From positions 111,277 to 175,276 of the forward strand of contig NZ_JAMRXH010000016.1 in the NCBI RefSeq assembly GCF_023740735.1: a stretch of 64,000 nucleotides of DNA, in the 5' to 3' direction. Position numbers and translations under genes: made by a program. Below the pieces are notes generated by a model. That model was given only the letters and a program-made list of their open reading frames with translations. It searched no databases and was not told the DNA's origin. Positions 7,156-14,880 of this stretch are shown piece after piece; within the stretch, counting starts at the first letter, position 1, and each line of letters opens with the position of its first letter. The stretch comes from Nocardia sp. CDC159 (GTDB lineage Bacteria > Actinomycetota > Actinomycetes > Mycobacteriales > Mycobacteriaceae).

Positions 7156-8835
7156 ATGGATGTGTGGGGATCCCGCCGCTTTCGCGTTCGGGGCGCAGTG
7201 GCAGTCGGGGCGACGGCTGCCCTGGCGATCGCGATGGGATCTTGTGGTTTTCACGACAAGCCCAGCGACCCCCAGGCCATCGTCGAGCGCTTCACCGAGC
7301 TGCTGGACGACAAGGACGCGACCGCGGCGGCACAATTGACCTCGTACCCCAGCGGGGCCGAGGCGACACTGCAGCAGATTTTCGGCGGGCTCAATCCCGG
7401 CAAACCCGATTACGACGTGGTGCAGTACATCGGCCTGGATGCCAATTCGGCCATGTTCAACCTGAAGGCGGACTGGAACTTCGGGCCCGGCCGGGATTGG
7501 ACCTACGATCTGCAGGGCACGATTCGCAAGCTGGCCATCGGCTGGCGAATCTCCTGGGAGCCGTCGGTGGTGATGCCGCAGCTGGACTACAAGCGGACGG
7601 TCAAGCTGGTGAAGACCGACGCCACGCCGTCGCCGAAGGTCAACGACAATGCGGGCGCGCCGCTGATGACCGAGCAGATCATCAACGTCATCAAGATCGA
7701 TCCGGCCAAGACGTCCGATCCGATCGCCACCACCAACGCCCTCGCCGACGCGATTGCGCCGGTGGCGCCTTTGATCACCGGGTCCGCGCTGATGCAGCAG
7801 CTGGGGGCCTCGCAGGGTAAGCCGATCGTCGCGGTGAATCTGCGCGAGGACGACTTCGCCATTCTGGAACCGCGGATGGCCCCGATTCCGGGCGTGGTGA
7901 TGGAGAAGCAGCCGCAGCTGATCGCGGCGGATCGCCGGGTGTGGTCGCCGCTGCTGGACGCCTTCCGCAAGGTGTGGCAGGAGAATCGGGATCAGCACGC
8001 GGGCTGGGGTGTGCAGCTGTTCGAGCCGGACGGGCGGCTGGTCACCCAGCTCGCCGGGCAGCAGGGCCCGCCGGGGCCGGATATCGCCTCCACGATGGAT
8101 CAGCGGCTGCAGCGCGCGGTCGAGGACGCCGTGGTCAGCGCGGGCACCGCCGCCTCGATCGTGGCGATTCAGCCCTCCACCGGAGCGGTGGTCGCCGCCG
8201 CGCAGAACACCTACGCCAGCGCACACGGTGCGGTGGCCTTCACCGGCGCCTATCCCACCGGTGGCATGAACGAGCTGTTCCGGTCGGTGGCCGCGGTCGT
8301 GAAGAAGAAGGCCCCCCAGGACGTTTCGACCCAGGACATGGCCGAGGCGGCCGCGATGCTCGGTGTCGGCATCGGCTTCAAGGTGCCCGGCCTGGACGAG
8401 ACCACCGGCCGGTTACCGATCGGCGGCCGCGGGGTCGAACAGGTCCGCCAGGGCAGCAACGATCCGATTCTGGCCAGCCCGTTCGGCATGGCGATCGCCG
8501 CGGCGACGGTCGCCCGCGGTGCGCTGGCCCCGCCGATGATCGAGATCGGCCGTCCGGCCACCACGGAGGCGGAACTGTCCCCGCTGCCCGGTGAGGTCGT
8601 CGACCGCCTGCGCGGCATGCTCCGCGACGGGGCCAACGGTCCGGAGCTGGCCAGCCTGCGCCGCTACGCCGACGTCGGCGCGTTCGCCGCGACCGCCGGT
8701 TCGGCGGGCTGGTTGATCGGCACGATGGGCGATCTGGCCTTCGCCATCCACATCGACGACGTCGATTCCGGCGATGCCACCGCCCGCATGGCCGCCCGCA
8801 TGCTGCAGGCGCTGGCCACGCCGGACGACAAGTGA
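7156..8835 (+). CDS. penicillin-binding-protein-like lipoprotein lacking catalytic motifs
   Basis: A 559-aa protein with the class B PBP layout of M. tuberculosis Rv2864c: a lipoprotein signal (MGSC, acylated Cys30), an NTF2/MecA-N-like domain (about 35-150), a linker domain, then a transpeptidase-like domain from about 315. In active enzymes the YPPGSTFK motif carries the acylating Ser and Lys; here the equivalent is Y366-P-T-G-G-M-N-E373, so Ser is Gly370 and Lys is Glu373. The KTG triad position near the end reads A512-T-A. No SxN is evident. It is therefore probably a non-enzymatic peptidoglycan-binding or scaffold protein. The frame is intact for 560 codons, so it is not a pseudogene. 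Start ATG 7156 or the in-frame GTG 7147. Confidence 0.82.
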   Translation: MDVWGSRRFRVRGAVAVGATAALAIAMGSCGFHDKPSDPQAIVERFTELLDDKDATAAAQLTSYPSGAEATLQQIFGGLNPGKPDYDVVQYIGLDANSAMFNLKADWNFGPGRDWTYDLQGTIRKLAIGWRISWEPSVVMPQLDYKRTVKLVKTDATPSPKVNDNAGAPLMTEQIINVIKIDPAKTSDPIATTNALADAIAPVAPLITGSALMQQLGASQGKPIVAVNLREDDFAILEPRMAPIPGVVMEKQPQLIAADRRVWSPLLDAFRKVWQENRDQHAGWGVQLFEPDGRLVTQLAGQQGPPGPDIASTMDQRLQRAVEDAVVSAGTAASIVAIQPSTGAVVAAAQNTYASAHGAVAFTGAYPTGGMNELFRSVAAVVKKKAPQDVSTQDMAEAAAMLGVGIGFKVPGLDETTGRLPIGGRGVEQVRQGSNDPILASPFGMAIAAATVARGALAPPMIEIGRPATTEAELSPLPGEVVDRLRGMLRDGANGPELASLRRYADVGAFAATAGSAGWLIGTMGDLAFAIHIDDVDSGDATARMAARMLQALATPDDK

Positions 8836-8839
8836 CGGC

Positions 8840-9256
8840 TCAGCCCAGGGCCTTCCACGCCAGCCGCCAACCCAGCAGAAAGAACGCGAGCACCGATCCG
8901 GCGACCAGCACGAAGCTCGGTGCGATGCCCTGACCGCTGAGCACCCGCAGCGCCATGCCGCCGATCAGCGTGCTCAGCCAGATGACCACCCCCGTCGGCC
9001 ACAGTCGGCGGCCGTCGAAACGCTTGATCGCGCTGGCCCATTCGTTGCCCGCGAACAGCCACAGTCCCAGGGCCCAGCCGATGAGTAGTCCCGTGCCGAA
9101 GGGCCAGAGCGTGCGTAACAGGCCGGCCGCGATCGCCTCGTGGTGGCTGCGCCGGCCGATCGCGCAGAAGACGATCACCAGCAGGGCGTCGAGCACGAAC
9201 GGCACCAGTCTCTTCACGCGGACAGGGTAATCGGGCCGGACCCGCGGGCGGGTCAC
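8840..9256 (-). CDS. DUF3054 family membrane protein
   Basis: A 138-aa protein with four predicted membrane helices. FVLDALLVIVFCAIGRRSH near the N-terminus and the WP(F/T)G motifs (LLRTLWPFGTGLLIGW and LWPTGVVIW) are characteristic of DUF3054, a small actinobacterial membrane family of unknown function. GTG 9256 overlaps the stop of the upstream gene (GTGA), implying coupling; an internal GTG at 9220 (VKRLVPF) is an alternative start. The stop lies 4 bases from that of the convergent PBP-like gene. Confidence 0.8.
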   Translation of the reverse strand: MTRPRVRPDYPVRVKRLVPFVLDALLVIVFCAIGRRSHHEAIAAGLLRTLWPFGTGLLIGWALGLWLFAGNEWASAIKRFDGRRLWPTGVVIWLSTLIGGMALRVLSGQGIAPSFVLVAGSVLAFFLLGWRLAWKALG

Positions 9257-10401
9257 CCGGTCTGCGAGTCGCCGCGGCGGGAATCGTTCTCGCTCACCAG
9301 CCGTCGCTCGGCCAGAAGTTCCGAGCGCCGCTCGAACTCCCGCTCGAACTCGGCATCCTCGGCCTGCGGCTTGCGGAACAGGAAGGCGAAGACGATCCAG
9401 CCGACGATCGCCACCAGGATCAGGCTGACCAGCCGATAGACGAATGCGGCCGAAACCGCCTGGGCGAAGGGCAGACCCGCCGCGGCCGAGAGGCTGGCCA
9501 CCAGCGTCAGTTCCACGTAGACCAGGCCGCCGGGGGCGAGCGGAATCGTCCCGACGGCCTTGCCCACGCTGAACGCGATCATCACCCCGGCCAGCCGCGG
9601 GTCACCGCCGACGGCGTAGCAGGCCGCGGCCAGACACGCCACATCCCCGAACCGGTGCATCATCGCCCACAGTCCGACCAGCGCGCCGTCGCGGCGGCCC
9701 AGATCCACCGACTCCAGCTGCCGCAGCATGTCGGCGAGGGTATCGATACCGTCGTCGGGCCGATGGCCGCGAATCCGATTGACCAGGTGCAGGATCCGCC
9801 GCGCCAGCGCCCGCACCGAACCGGGGTGGCGGGAGATGTGGTTGCCCGCCCAGACCAGGGCGATCACCCCGCCCAGCGGCAGCAGCAGCTTCCACGGCCC
9901 GATCCGATCGCCGACCAGGACCGCGCCGCCCACACCGAGCAGCACCATGCCCGCCGCGGCCACCACCCCGGACATCGCCAGCTGCCAGGAGGCCAGCATC
10001 GGACTCGACCCCCAGCGCCGGGTCTGGCGATAGGTGAAGGCCGTGGAGAACACCTGGCCCGCGGGCAGTGTCACCGACATCGCGGTCGCGCCGTAGACCA
10101 CCGCGACCGATTTGCGTTGGCTGACATCGACGCCGCCGGCGTGCAGCAGTTGTTTCTGAATGCGACCGAATCCGCTCATCGACACCGCCTGCATCACGAT
10201 GCAGGCCGCGACCCAGCCCCAATGGATTTCGGTGAGACTTCGCCATGAATCGTGCAAACGGGGCCATAGATATATGCCCTCGGCGATCAGCAAAGCCGAT
10301 ACGGCCAGGCCGAGAACCCATTTCACCCAGCGAAACCGTCCCCGGCCACTCGGCTGCGCAGGCGACGGGGAGCCGCCGGCTGGTTCACCATCGGCCGTCA
10401 C
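9253..10401 (-). CDS. lysylphosphatidylglycerol-synthase-TM (UPF0104/YbhN) membrane protein
   Basis: A 382-aa integral membrane protein with about eight helices, resembling the flippase domain of MprF. Recognisable motifs are FGRIQKQLL, the VTLPAGQVFSTAFTYRQTRRWG stretch (positions about 115-135) and the C-terminal GTIPLAPGGLVYVELTLVA, the family's most conserved loop. The C-terminal tail is charged and cytosolic. It lacks the MprF synthase domain. Position beside an AI-2E-family gene and mmpL3 matches Rv0204c in M. tuberculosis (from memory). A lipid-translocation role is inferred from the family. Confidence 0.82.
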   Translation of the reverse strand: MTADGEPAGGSPSPAQPSGRGRFRWVKWVLGLAVSALLIAEGIYLWPRLHDSWRSLTEIHWGWVAACIVMQAVSMSGFGRIQKQLLHAGGVDVSQRKSVAVVYGATAMSVTLPAGQVFSTAFTYRQTRRWGSSPMLASWQLAMSGVVAAAGMVLLGVGGAVLVGDRIGPWKLLLPLGGVIALVWAGNHISRHPGSVRALARRILHLVNRIRGHRPDDGIDTLADMLRQLESVDLGRRDGALVGLWAMMHRFGDVACLAAACYAVGGDPRLAGVMIAFSVGKAVGTIPLAPGGLVYVELTLVASLSAAAGLPFAQAVSAAFVYRLVSLILVAIVGWIVFAFLFRKPQAEDAEFEREFERRSELLAERRLVSENDSRRGDSQTG

Positions 10402-10405
10402 GACG

Positions 10406-11926
10406 TCAGCCTAACAGCGCCGAAGTCTCTTTCGGCCAGGCCAGTTTCGTCTTGCGGCGCCGTCCGCGCAGCTGGACCTCGTCGCCCGAATCCCAGAATT
10501 GCTGTTCGAACCCGTCGGCGAAATACAGTGCGCTGCCCGAGGCCAGCACCCGGCCGGGATGCTCCTTGGCGAGTTCGGTGAGCCGCGACGCCTCGTTGAC
10601 CGGATCGCCGATCACCGTGTATTCGAAACGATTGGCGGCGCCGATATTTCCGGCCACGGCCAGGCCAGCCGAAACTCCGATTCCGATATCCAGGCCCGGG
10701 ACCTCGCGCAATGCCTCGCGCAGCTCGCGCGCGGCCGCCAGCGCCGCGGTCGGGGCGTCCGGACGGTCCAGCGGAGCACCGAAGATGGCCAGTGCCGCGT
10801 CGCCGACGAATTTGTTGATCAGGCCGCTGTGCCGGTCCACCACATCCACCACGATGCGGAAGAACTCGTTGAGCAGGCTCACCACCTCGGTCGGCGGGCG
10901 TTCGGCCGCGGTGGCGGTGGAACCGACCATATCGACGAACAACACCGCCACGAACCGGGTCTCGCCGCCCAGCTCGGTGCCGTACTCCAGGGCGCGGCGG
11001 GCGACCTCCTCGCCCACGTGCTGACCGAACAGCTCCTGCAGTTCGCGCCGCTGCGCGGCCTCCTCCATCATCCGGTTGAAACCGACCTGCAGCAGCCCGA
11101 TCTCACTGCCGTCGAACACCTCCACCTGCACATCGCGCGCGCCCTCCTGCACCCGGTCGATGGCCCGCGACAGCTGGCGCACCGGATCGGAGATGCTGGA
11201 GCCGGTCAGCATCGACAGCGCCAGCGCCTGCAGGATGACCACGCCGCACAGCAGCAGGATCGACACCGCCAGCGAGCGCGCCGAGAACTGCACCTGCGAG
11301 GTGATCTGGGTGACGCACAGCAGCACGATCGCGATGGTCGGCGCGAAGGTGCCCATACCCCAGGTCATCGCCATCCGGGTGCCGACGCCGGGGGTGAGGG
11401 TGTGGTCGAAGGTGCCGGTCTGCAGCGCGTGCGCGGCGACCGGCCGCAGAATCCGCTCACCCAGCATGTAGGTGAAGCCGAACACGATGGTGGCGGCCAT
11501 ACATTCGGTGACGATGACAGCCCCGGCCAGCTGCGGGGTGTCGGCGATGATGGACCAGGCCAGCACCGCGCCGCCGACCAGCCACAGCGCCAGATGCACG
11601 ATGGCCTGCCGCAGCGGGGCGTGCAGGGCGGCCATCTGCTCCTGTCGGCTCGGCGGACCGCCGCGCATCTGCCAGCGCATCACCGGGCGCAGCATGAGCG
11701 CCGATGCGGTCAGGCTCAGCGCGCCGCCGACGAAGAAGACCAGCGCGGGCACCAGCAGGCCGGTGCGACGGATGCCGTTGGGGCTGCCCTCGGGCGCGGG
11801 CAGGCCGTATTGAATGAAGGCGTACACCAGGATCGCACCGAAGGCGTTGGCCGCCAGCATCGATGCGAGGTATAGCGGCCAGCGCGTTCGCATGGTCTGT
11901 TTGACCGCTTCCAAGGGCGCTGACAC
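10406..11926 (-). CDS. membrane class III adenylate cyclase with HAMP domain
   Basis: Makes cAMP from ATP at the membrane. The 506-aa protein has six hydrophobic segments in its first 270 residues, a HAMP linker (about 270-325) and a catalytic domain. The active site is complete: both metal-binding Asps (LFVDMVGST and GDAALAIFGAP), the adenine-selecting Lys in NKFVGD, Asp in YTVIGDPVNEASRL and the transition-state Asn/Arg in the same segment. This matches the Rv1318c/Rv1319c/Rv1320c/Rv3645 architecture. Start GTG 11926 is uncertain; GTG 11932 and ATG 11893 are alternatives. The frame remains open far upstream through codon bias only. Divergent from the AI-2E gene. Confidence 0.88.
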   Translation of the reverse strand: MSAPLEAVKQTMRTRWPLYLASMLAANAFGAILVYAFIQYGLPAPEGSPNGIRRTGLLVPALVFFVGGALSLTASALMLRPVMRWQMRGGPPSRQEQMAALHAPLRQAIVHLALWLVGGAVLAWSIIADTPQLAGAVIVTECMAATIVFGFTYMLGERILRPVAAHALQTGTFDHTLTPGVGTRMAMTWGMGTFAPTIAIVLLCVTQITSQVQFSARSLAVSILLLCGVVILQALALSMLTGSSISDPVRQLSRAIDRVQEGARDVQVEVFDGSEIGLLQVGFNRMMEEAAQRRELQELFGQHVGEEVARRALEYGTELGGETRFVAVLFVDMVGSTATAAERPPTEVVSLLNEFFRIVVDVVDRHSGLINKFVGDAALAIFGAPLDRPDAPTAALAAARELREALREVPGLDIGIGVSAGLAVAGNIGAANRFEYTVIGDPVNEASRLTELAKEHPGRVLASGSALYFADGFEQQFWDSGDEVQLRGRRRKTKLAWPKETSALLG

Positions 11927-11995
11927 GATCACCAATCTAGCGGCACGGCCTGGTGGACACGTGCCCGCGGCGGCCACGCCGGTTAGGCTCGCGGC

Positions 11996-13222
11996 GTGGA
12001 CGACGGCACGGGTACCCAGCAAGAGCGCAGCTCGCGCGCGGCCCGCTCGCGGCGATCGCCGGCGGATGCGGTGCATCCCCTGGTGCGCGAGGCCGCCGAA
12101 TGGTGCTGGCGGCTGTTGCTCATCCTGGCCGCCGTGCTGGCCGTGGCCTATCTGGCGCACAAGCTCACCACCGTCGTCATCCCGCTGGCCATCGGGCTGC
12201 TCGCGGCGGCGCTGCTGTCGCCGCTGGTGGATTGGATGCAGCGGGTGGGCCTGCCGCGCGGGCTCGGGGTGTTCGTGGCGCTGGTCGGCTCGCTCGGACT
12301 GGTCGCCGGGATCTTCACCTTCGTGATCGAACAGGCCGTCGTCGGTGTGCCGCAGCTGACCGACGAATTCAAGACCAGCATCCATCAGATTCAGGATTGG
12401 CTGATCAACGGGCCGCTGCATCTGAGCAACGATCAGATCCGCGACGCGGGCAACCAGCTCATCAAGGCCATCGAGTCGAATCAGGACGCGCTCACCAGCG
12501 GCGCGCTGACCACGGCGGCGGCGATCGGGGAGTTCTTCACCGGCGCGTTCCTGACGCTGTTCATTCTCATCTTCTTCCTCTACGGCGGCGATCACATCTG
12601 GGAGTTCCTCACCCGGATCGTTCCGACCGCGCAGCGCGAGCGGGTCCGCACGGCCGGGCGGCTGGGCTTCGGGACGCTGATCGGATTCGTGCGGGGCACG
12701 GTGATGGTGGCCGCGGTCGACGCCATCGGCATCGGCGCGGGGCTGGCGATTCTCAATGTGCCGCTGGCGCTGCCGCTGGCCTCGCTCGTGTTCATCGGCG
12801 CGTTCATCCCGATCGTCGGTTCGGTGCTGGCCGGATCGATCGCGGTCTTCCTGGCGCTGATGACCAAGGGCTGGGTGACGGCGCTGATCGTGCTCGGTAT
12901 CACCATCGCGGTCATGCAGGTGGAAGGCCATGTGCTGCAACCGCTCGTGCTGGGGCGGGCGGTGGACATCCATCCGCTGGCGGTGGTGCTTGCGATCACG
13001 ACCGGTGTGGTGCTCGCCGGAATTCCGGGCGGTCTGCTGGCGGTGCCGTTCGTGGCGGTGCTCAACACCGCGATCCGGTCGCTGCTGGCCGACAATCCGG
13101 AGGAGATCTATCAGGAGCTCAATACCGGGAACGACGAACCGATGTATCACGCCGAACCGGACGAGCCGACCCCCGGCCGCTACGACCCGCCCGGTCCCGC
13201 GCGGATATCGGAGCCCGACTAG
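11996..13222 (+). CDS. AI-2E family (PerM-like) membrane transporter
   Basis: A 408-aa membrane protein with the family's eight-helix plan: an N-terminal helix pair (VIPLAIGLLAAALLSPLVDW), a long soluble segment (about 115-175), and the conserved core RGTVMVAAVDAIGIGAGL, FIGAFIPIVGSVLAG and VEGHVLQPLVLGRAVDIHPL. The C-terminal tail is acidic and Pro-rich. Start GTG 11996; no strong Shine-Dalgarno sequence. Despite the family name, substrates are mostly unknown. It corresponds by position to Rv0205 near mmpL3 (from memory). Confidence 0.87.
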   Translation: MDDGTGTQQERSSRAARSRRSPADAVHPLVREAAEWCWRLLLILAAVLAVAYLAHKLTTVVIPLAIGLLAAALLSPLVDWMQRVGLPRGLGVFVALVGSLGLVAGIFTFVIEQAVVGVPQLTDEFKTSIHQIQDWLINGPLHLSNDQIRDAGNQLIKAIESNQDALTSGALTTAAAIGEFFTGAFLTLFILIFFLYGGDHIWEFLTRIVPTAQRERVRTAGRLGFGTLIGFVRGTVMVAAVDAIGIGAGLAILNVPLALPLASLVFIGAFIPIVGSVLAGSIAVFLALMTKGWVTALIVLGITIAVMQVEGHVLQPLVLGRAVDIHPLAVVLAITTGVVLAGIPGGLLAVPFVAVLNTAIRSLLADNPEEIYQELNTGNDEPMYHAEPDEPTPGRYDPPGPARISEPD

Positions 13223-13283
13223 TCCTCCCGGATCAGGGATTGCCCTGATGTGCGCGGCCCGCCGCGTCGGTAGCCTCGATCGC

Positions 13284-13964
13284 ATGGGCGAGACGGTTTC
13301 CGCCTCCGCGCCGGGCACGCAGCCGACCGGGGGCGCGGTGGGCGATCGGGATCTGCGGGTGTCGGATGCCGAGCGCGAACATGTGGGGACGCTGCTGCAG
13401 CGCGCGGTCGGGCTGGGCATGCTGTCGCTGGGTGAGTTCACCGAGCGAATGGATACCGCGCTGGCGGCCAAGACGCGCGGTGAGCTGAACGCGGTGCTGG
13501 TCGATCTGCCCGGGATCCGCCTGGCGGGACAGCCGAGTTCGACGCCGCCCCCGCGGCAGTTCGCGCCGCGACCTTCGGGGACGCCCGTCGCGACGAGCAA
13601 TGTCATCCGCGCCCGGCTGTCGGGGGTGACCCGCAAGGGCCCGTGGCAGGTGCCGCCCACGCTGTATCTGAACAACTACCTGTCCGGAGTGACGCTCGAC
13701 TTCACCCAGGCCGTGATGAGCACGCAGGTCGTGGAGTTGCGGCTCGACGATTTCTGCAGCTCGCTGACCCTGATCGTGCCCGCCGAGGCGACGGTCGACC
13801 TCAACGGCGTGGAATTGATCGGCTCCAGCGCCAACAACAAGGTGCGCACCGGACCGCCGATCGGTCCCCTGCACCTGGTGGTGCACGGGCGGACTCGCTT
13901 CGGCTCGGTCACCGCCAAGCATCCGTTCGGGGTGCAGTGGCGGCGCGTGATGTCAGGCTTCTGA
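13284..13964 (+). CDS. DUF1707 / LiaF-like cytoplasmic protein
   Basis: A 226-aa soluble protein. Residues about 23-75 form DUF1707 (DLRVSDAEREHVGTLLQRAV, LGEFTERMDTALAAKT, ELNAVLVDLP), and the C-terminal half resembles the LiaF-like cell-wall stress domain, with repeated beta strands and hydrophobic pairs. There is no membrane helix. ATG 13284 is selected because DUF1707 begins soon after it; the longer frame runs back into the AI-2E gene. It lies 61 bases after that gene on the same strand. A role in envelope-stress signalling is inferred from the domain only. Confidence 0.85.
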   Translation: MGETVSASAPGTQPTGGAVGDRDLRVSDAEREHVGTLLQRAVGLGMLSLGEFTERMDTALAAKTRGELNAVLVDLPGIRLAGQPSSTPPPRQFAPRPSGTPVATSNVIRARLSGVTRKGPWQVPPTLYLNNYLSGVTLDFTQAVMSTQVVELRLDDFCSSLTLIVPAEATVDLNGVELIGSSANNKVRTGPPIGPLHLVVHGRTRFGSVTAKHPFGVQWRRVMSGF

Positions 13965-14002
13965 TCGAACCGCCGCGGCCGCCGCCCGGTAACCTCACGA
14001 TC

Positions 14003-14812
14003 ATGGCGCAGGGTGTGGTTGAACCGGAGCCGCGACTACATGCCGGGCGCGGCGAGCCGCTGCTGCTGGTGCACGGCCTGTTGCTCACCTGGCAGTCGTG
14101 GGGCGCGGTCGCGGACGAATTGGCAAGTGACTACGAGGTTCTGGCGCCCACCCTGCCCGGCCACTGGGGCGGCCCACCGGCCCGCCGCCCCGCGACCATC
14201 GACTACCTGGCCGATTTCCTGGAGTCGCTACTCGACGAATTCGGGTGGCCCACAGCGCATCTGGCGGGTAATTCGCTGGGCGGCTGGCTGGCCCTGGAAC
14301 TGGCCGCCCGCGGCCGCGCCCGCTCGGTGACGGCCATCGCTCCCGGTGGCATGTGGAACTCCGATCCGCGCGCGGCCCGCCGCCTCATTCGCAAATACCG
14401 CGCCTTCGCCCCGGTGATCGGCATCGGCGCGGGCAGCAGCGTCCACCCCATGGTCCGCAGCCTGGTCACCCCCCTGCTGGCCCACCGTCCTGCCCTGGTC
14501 CCGCACCGCCTCGCCACCGCCGCCGCCTTGGCCCCCGCCCACTGCACCATCGTCGACGACCTGGCCGAAGACCCCACCCTCCCAACCGGTTTCACCCGCT
14601 TCCCCGACATCACGACCCCCATCACCATCCTCTTCCCCGCCCAGGACCGCCTCCTCCCACCCCGAGACCACAGCCACCTCCCCACCCACCCCATCCTGCA
14701 CTCCCGCACCCTCCCCGACGTAGGCCACGTCCCCATGCTCGAGGCCCCCACCCTGATAACCACCGAAATCCGAGCCACCACAGCCCGTTCCGCCCCGGCG
14801 GCCACTCCATGA
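14003..14812 (+). CDS. alpha/beta hydrolase
   Basis: A 269-aa serine hydrolase with the canonical parts: oxyanion-hole LLLVHGLLLTWQSW, nucleophile elbow GNSLGGWLALEL with the catalytic Ser, acid in FPAQDRLLP and base His in LPDVGHVPM. No signal peptide, so cytoplasmic. ATG 14003; 38 bases after the DUF1707 gene. The 3' half is unusually C-rich, with nearly every third base C, unlike the preceding gene. Substrate unknown. It converges with mmpL3; the 68 bases between them contain GAACTAGTTC, a 10-bp palindrome at 14862-14871 and no clear terminator. Confidence 0.85.
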   Translation: MAQGVVEPEPRLHAGRGEPLLLVHGLLLTWQSWGAVADELASDYEVLAPTLPGHWGGPPARRPATIDYLADFLESLLDEFGWPTAHLAGNSLGGWLALELAARGRARSVTAIAPGGMWNSDPRAARRLIRKYRAFAPVIGIGAGSSVHPMVRSLVTPLLAHRPALVPHRLATAAALAPAHCTIVDDLAEDPTLPTGFTRFPDITTPITILFPAQDRLLPPRDHSHLPTHPILHSRTLPDVGHVPMLEAPTLITTEIRATTARSAPAATP

Positions 14813-14880
14813 GCGCTACTCGGTCTCCTTCGGGACGGATCGTGGGATCGGCAGGTTATCGGAACTAGTTCTGATATCGA

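Noticed and set aside
10406..13675. A single 1089-codon adenylate cyclase frame
   Set aside because: Everything upstream of about 11926 is antisense to the AI-2E and DUF1707 genes and has an Arg/Gln/His shadow composition; the cyclase starts near 11926.
14862..14871. GAACTAGTTC palindrome between the hydrolase and mmpL3 as a regulatory operator
   Set aside because: It lies between the 3' ends of convergent genes, is only 10 bp, and has no promoter context; chance or a minor terminator is as likely.
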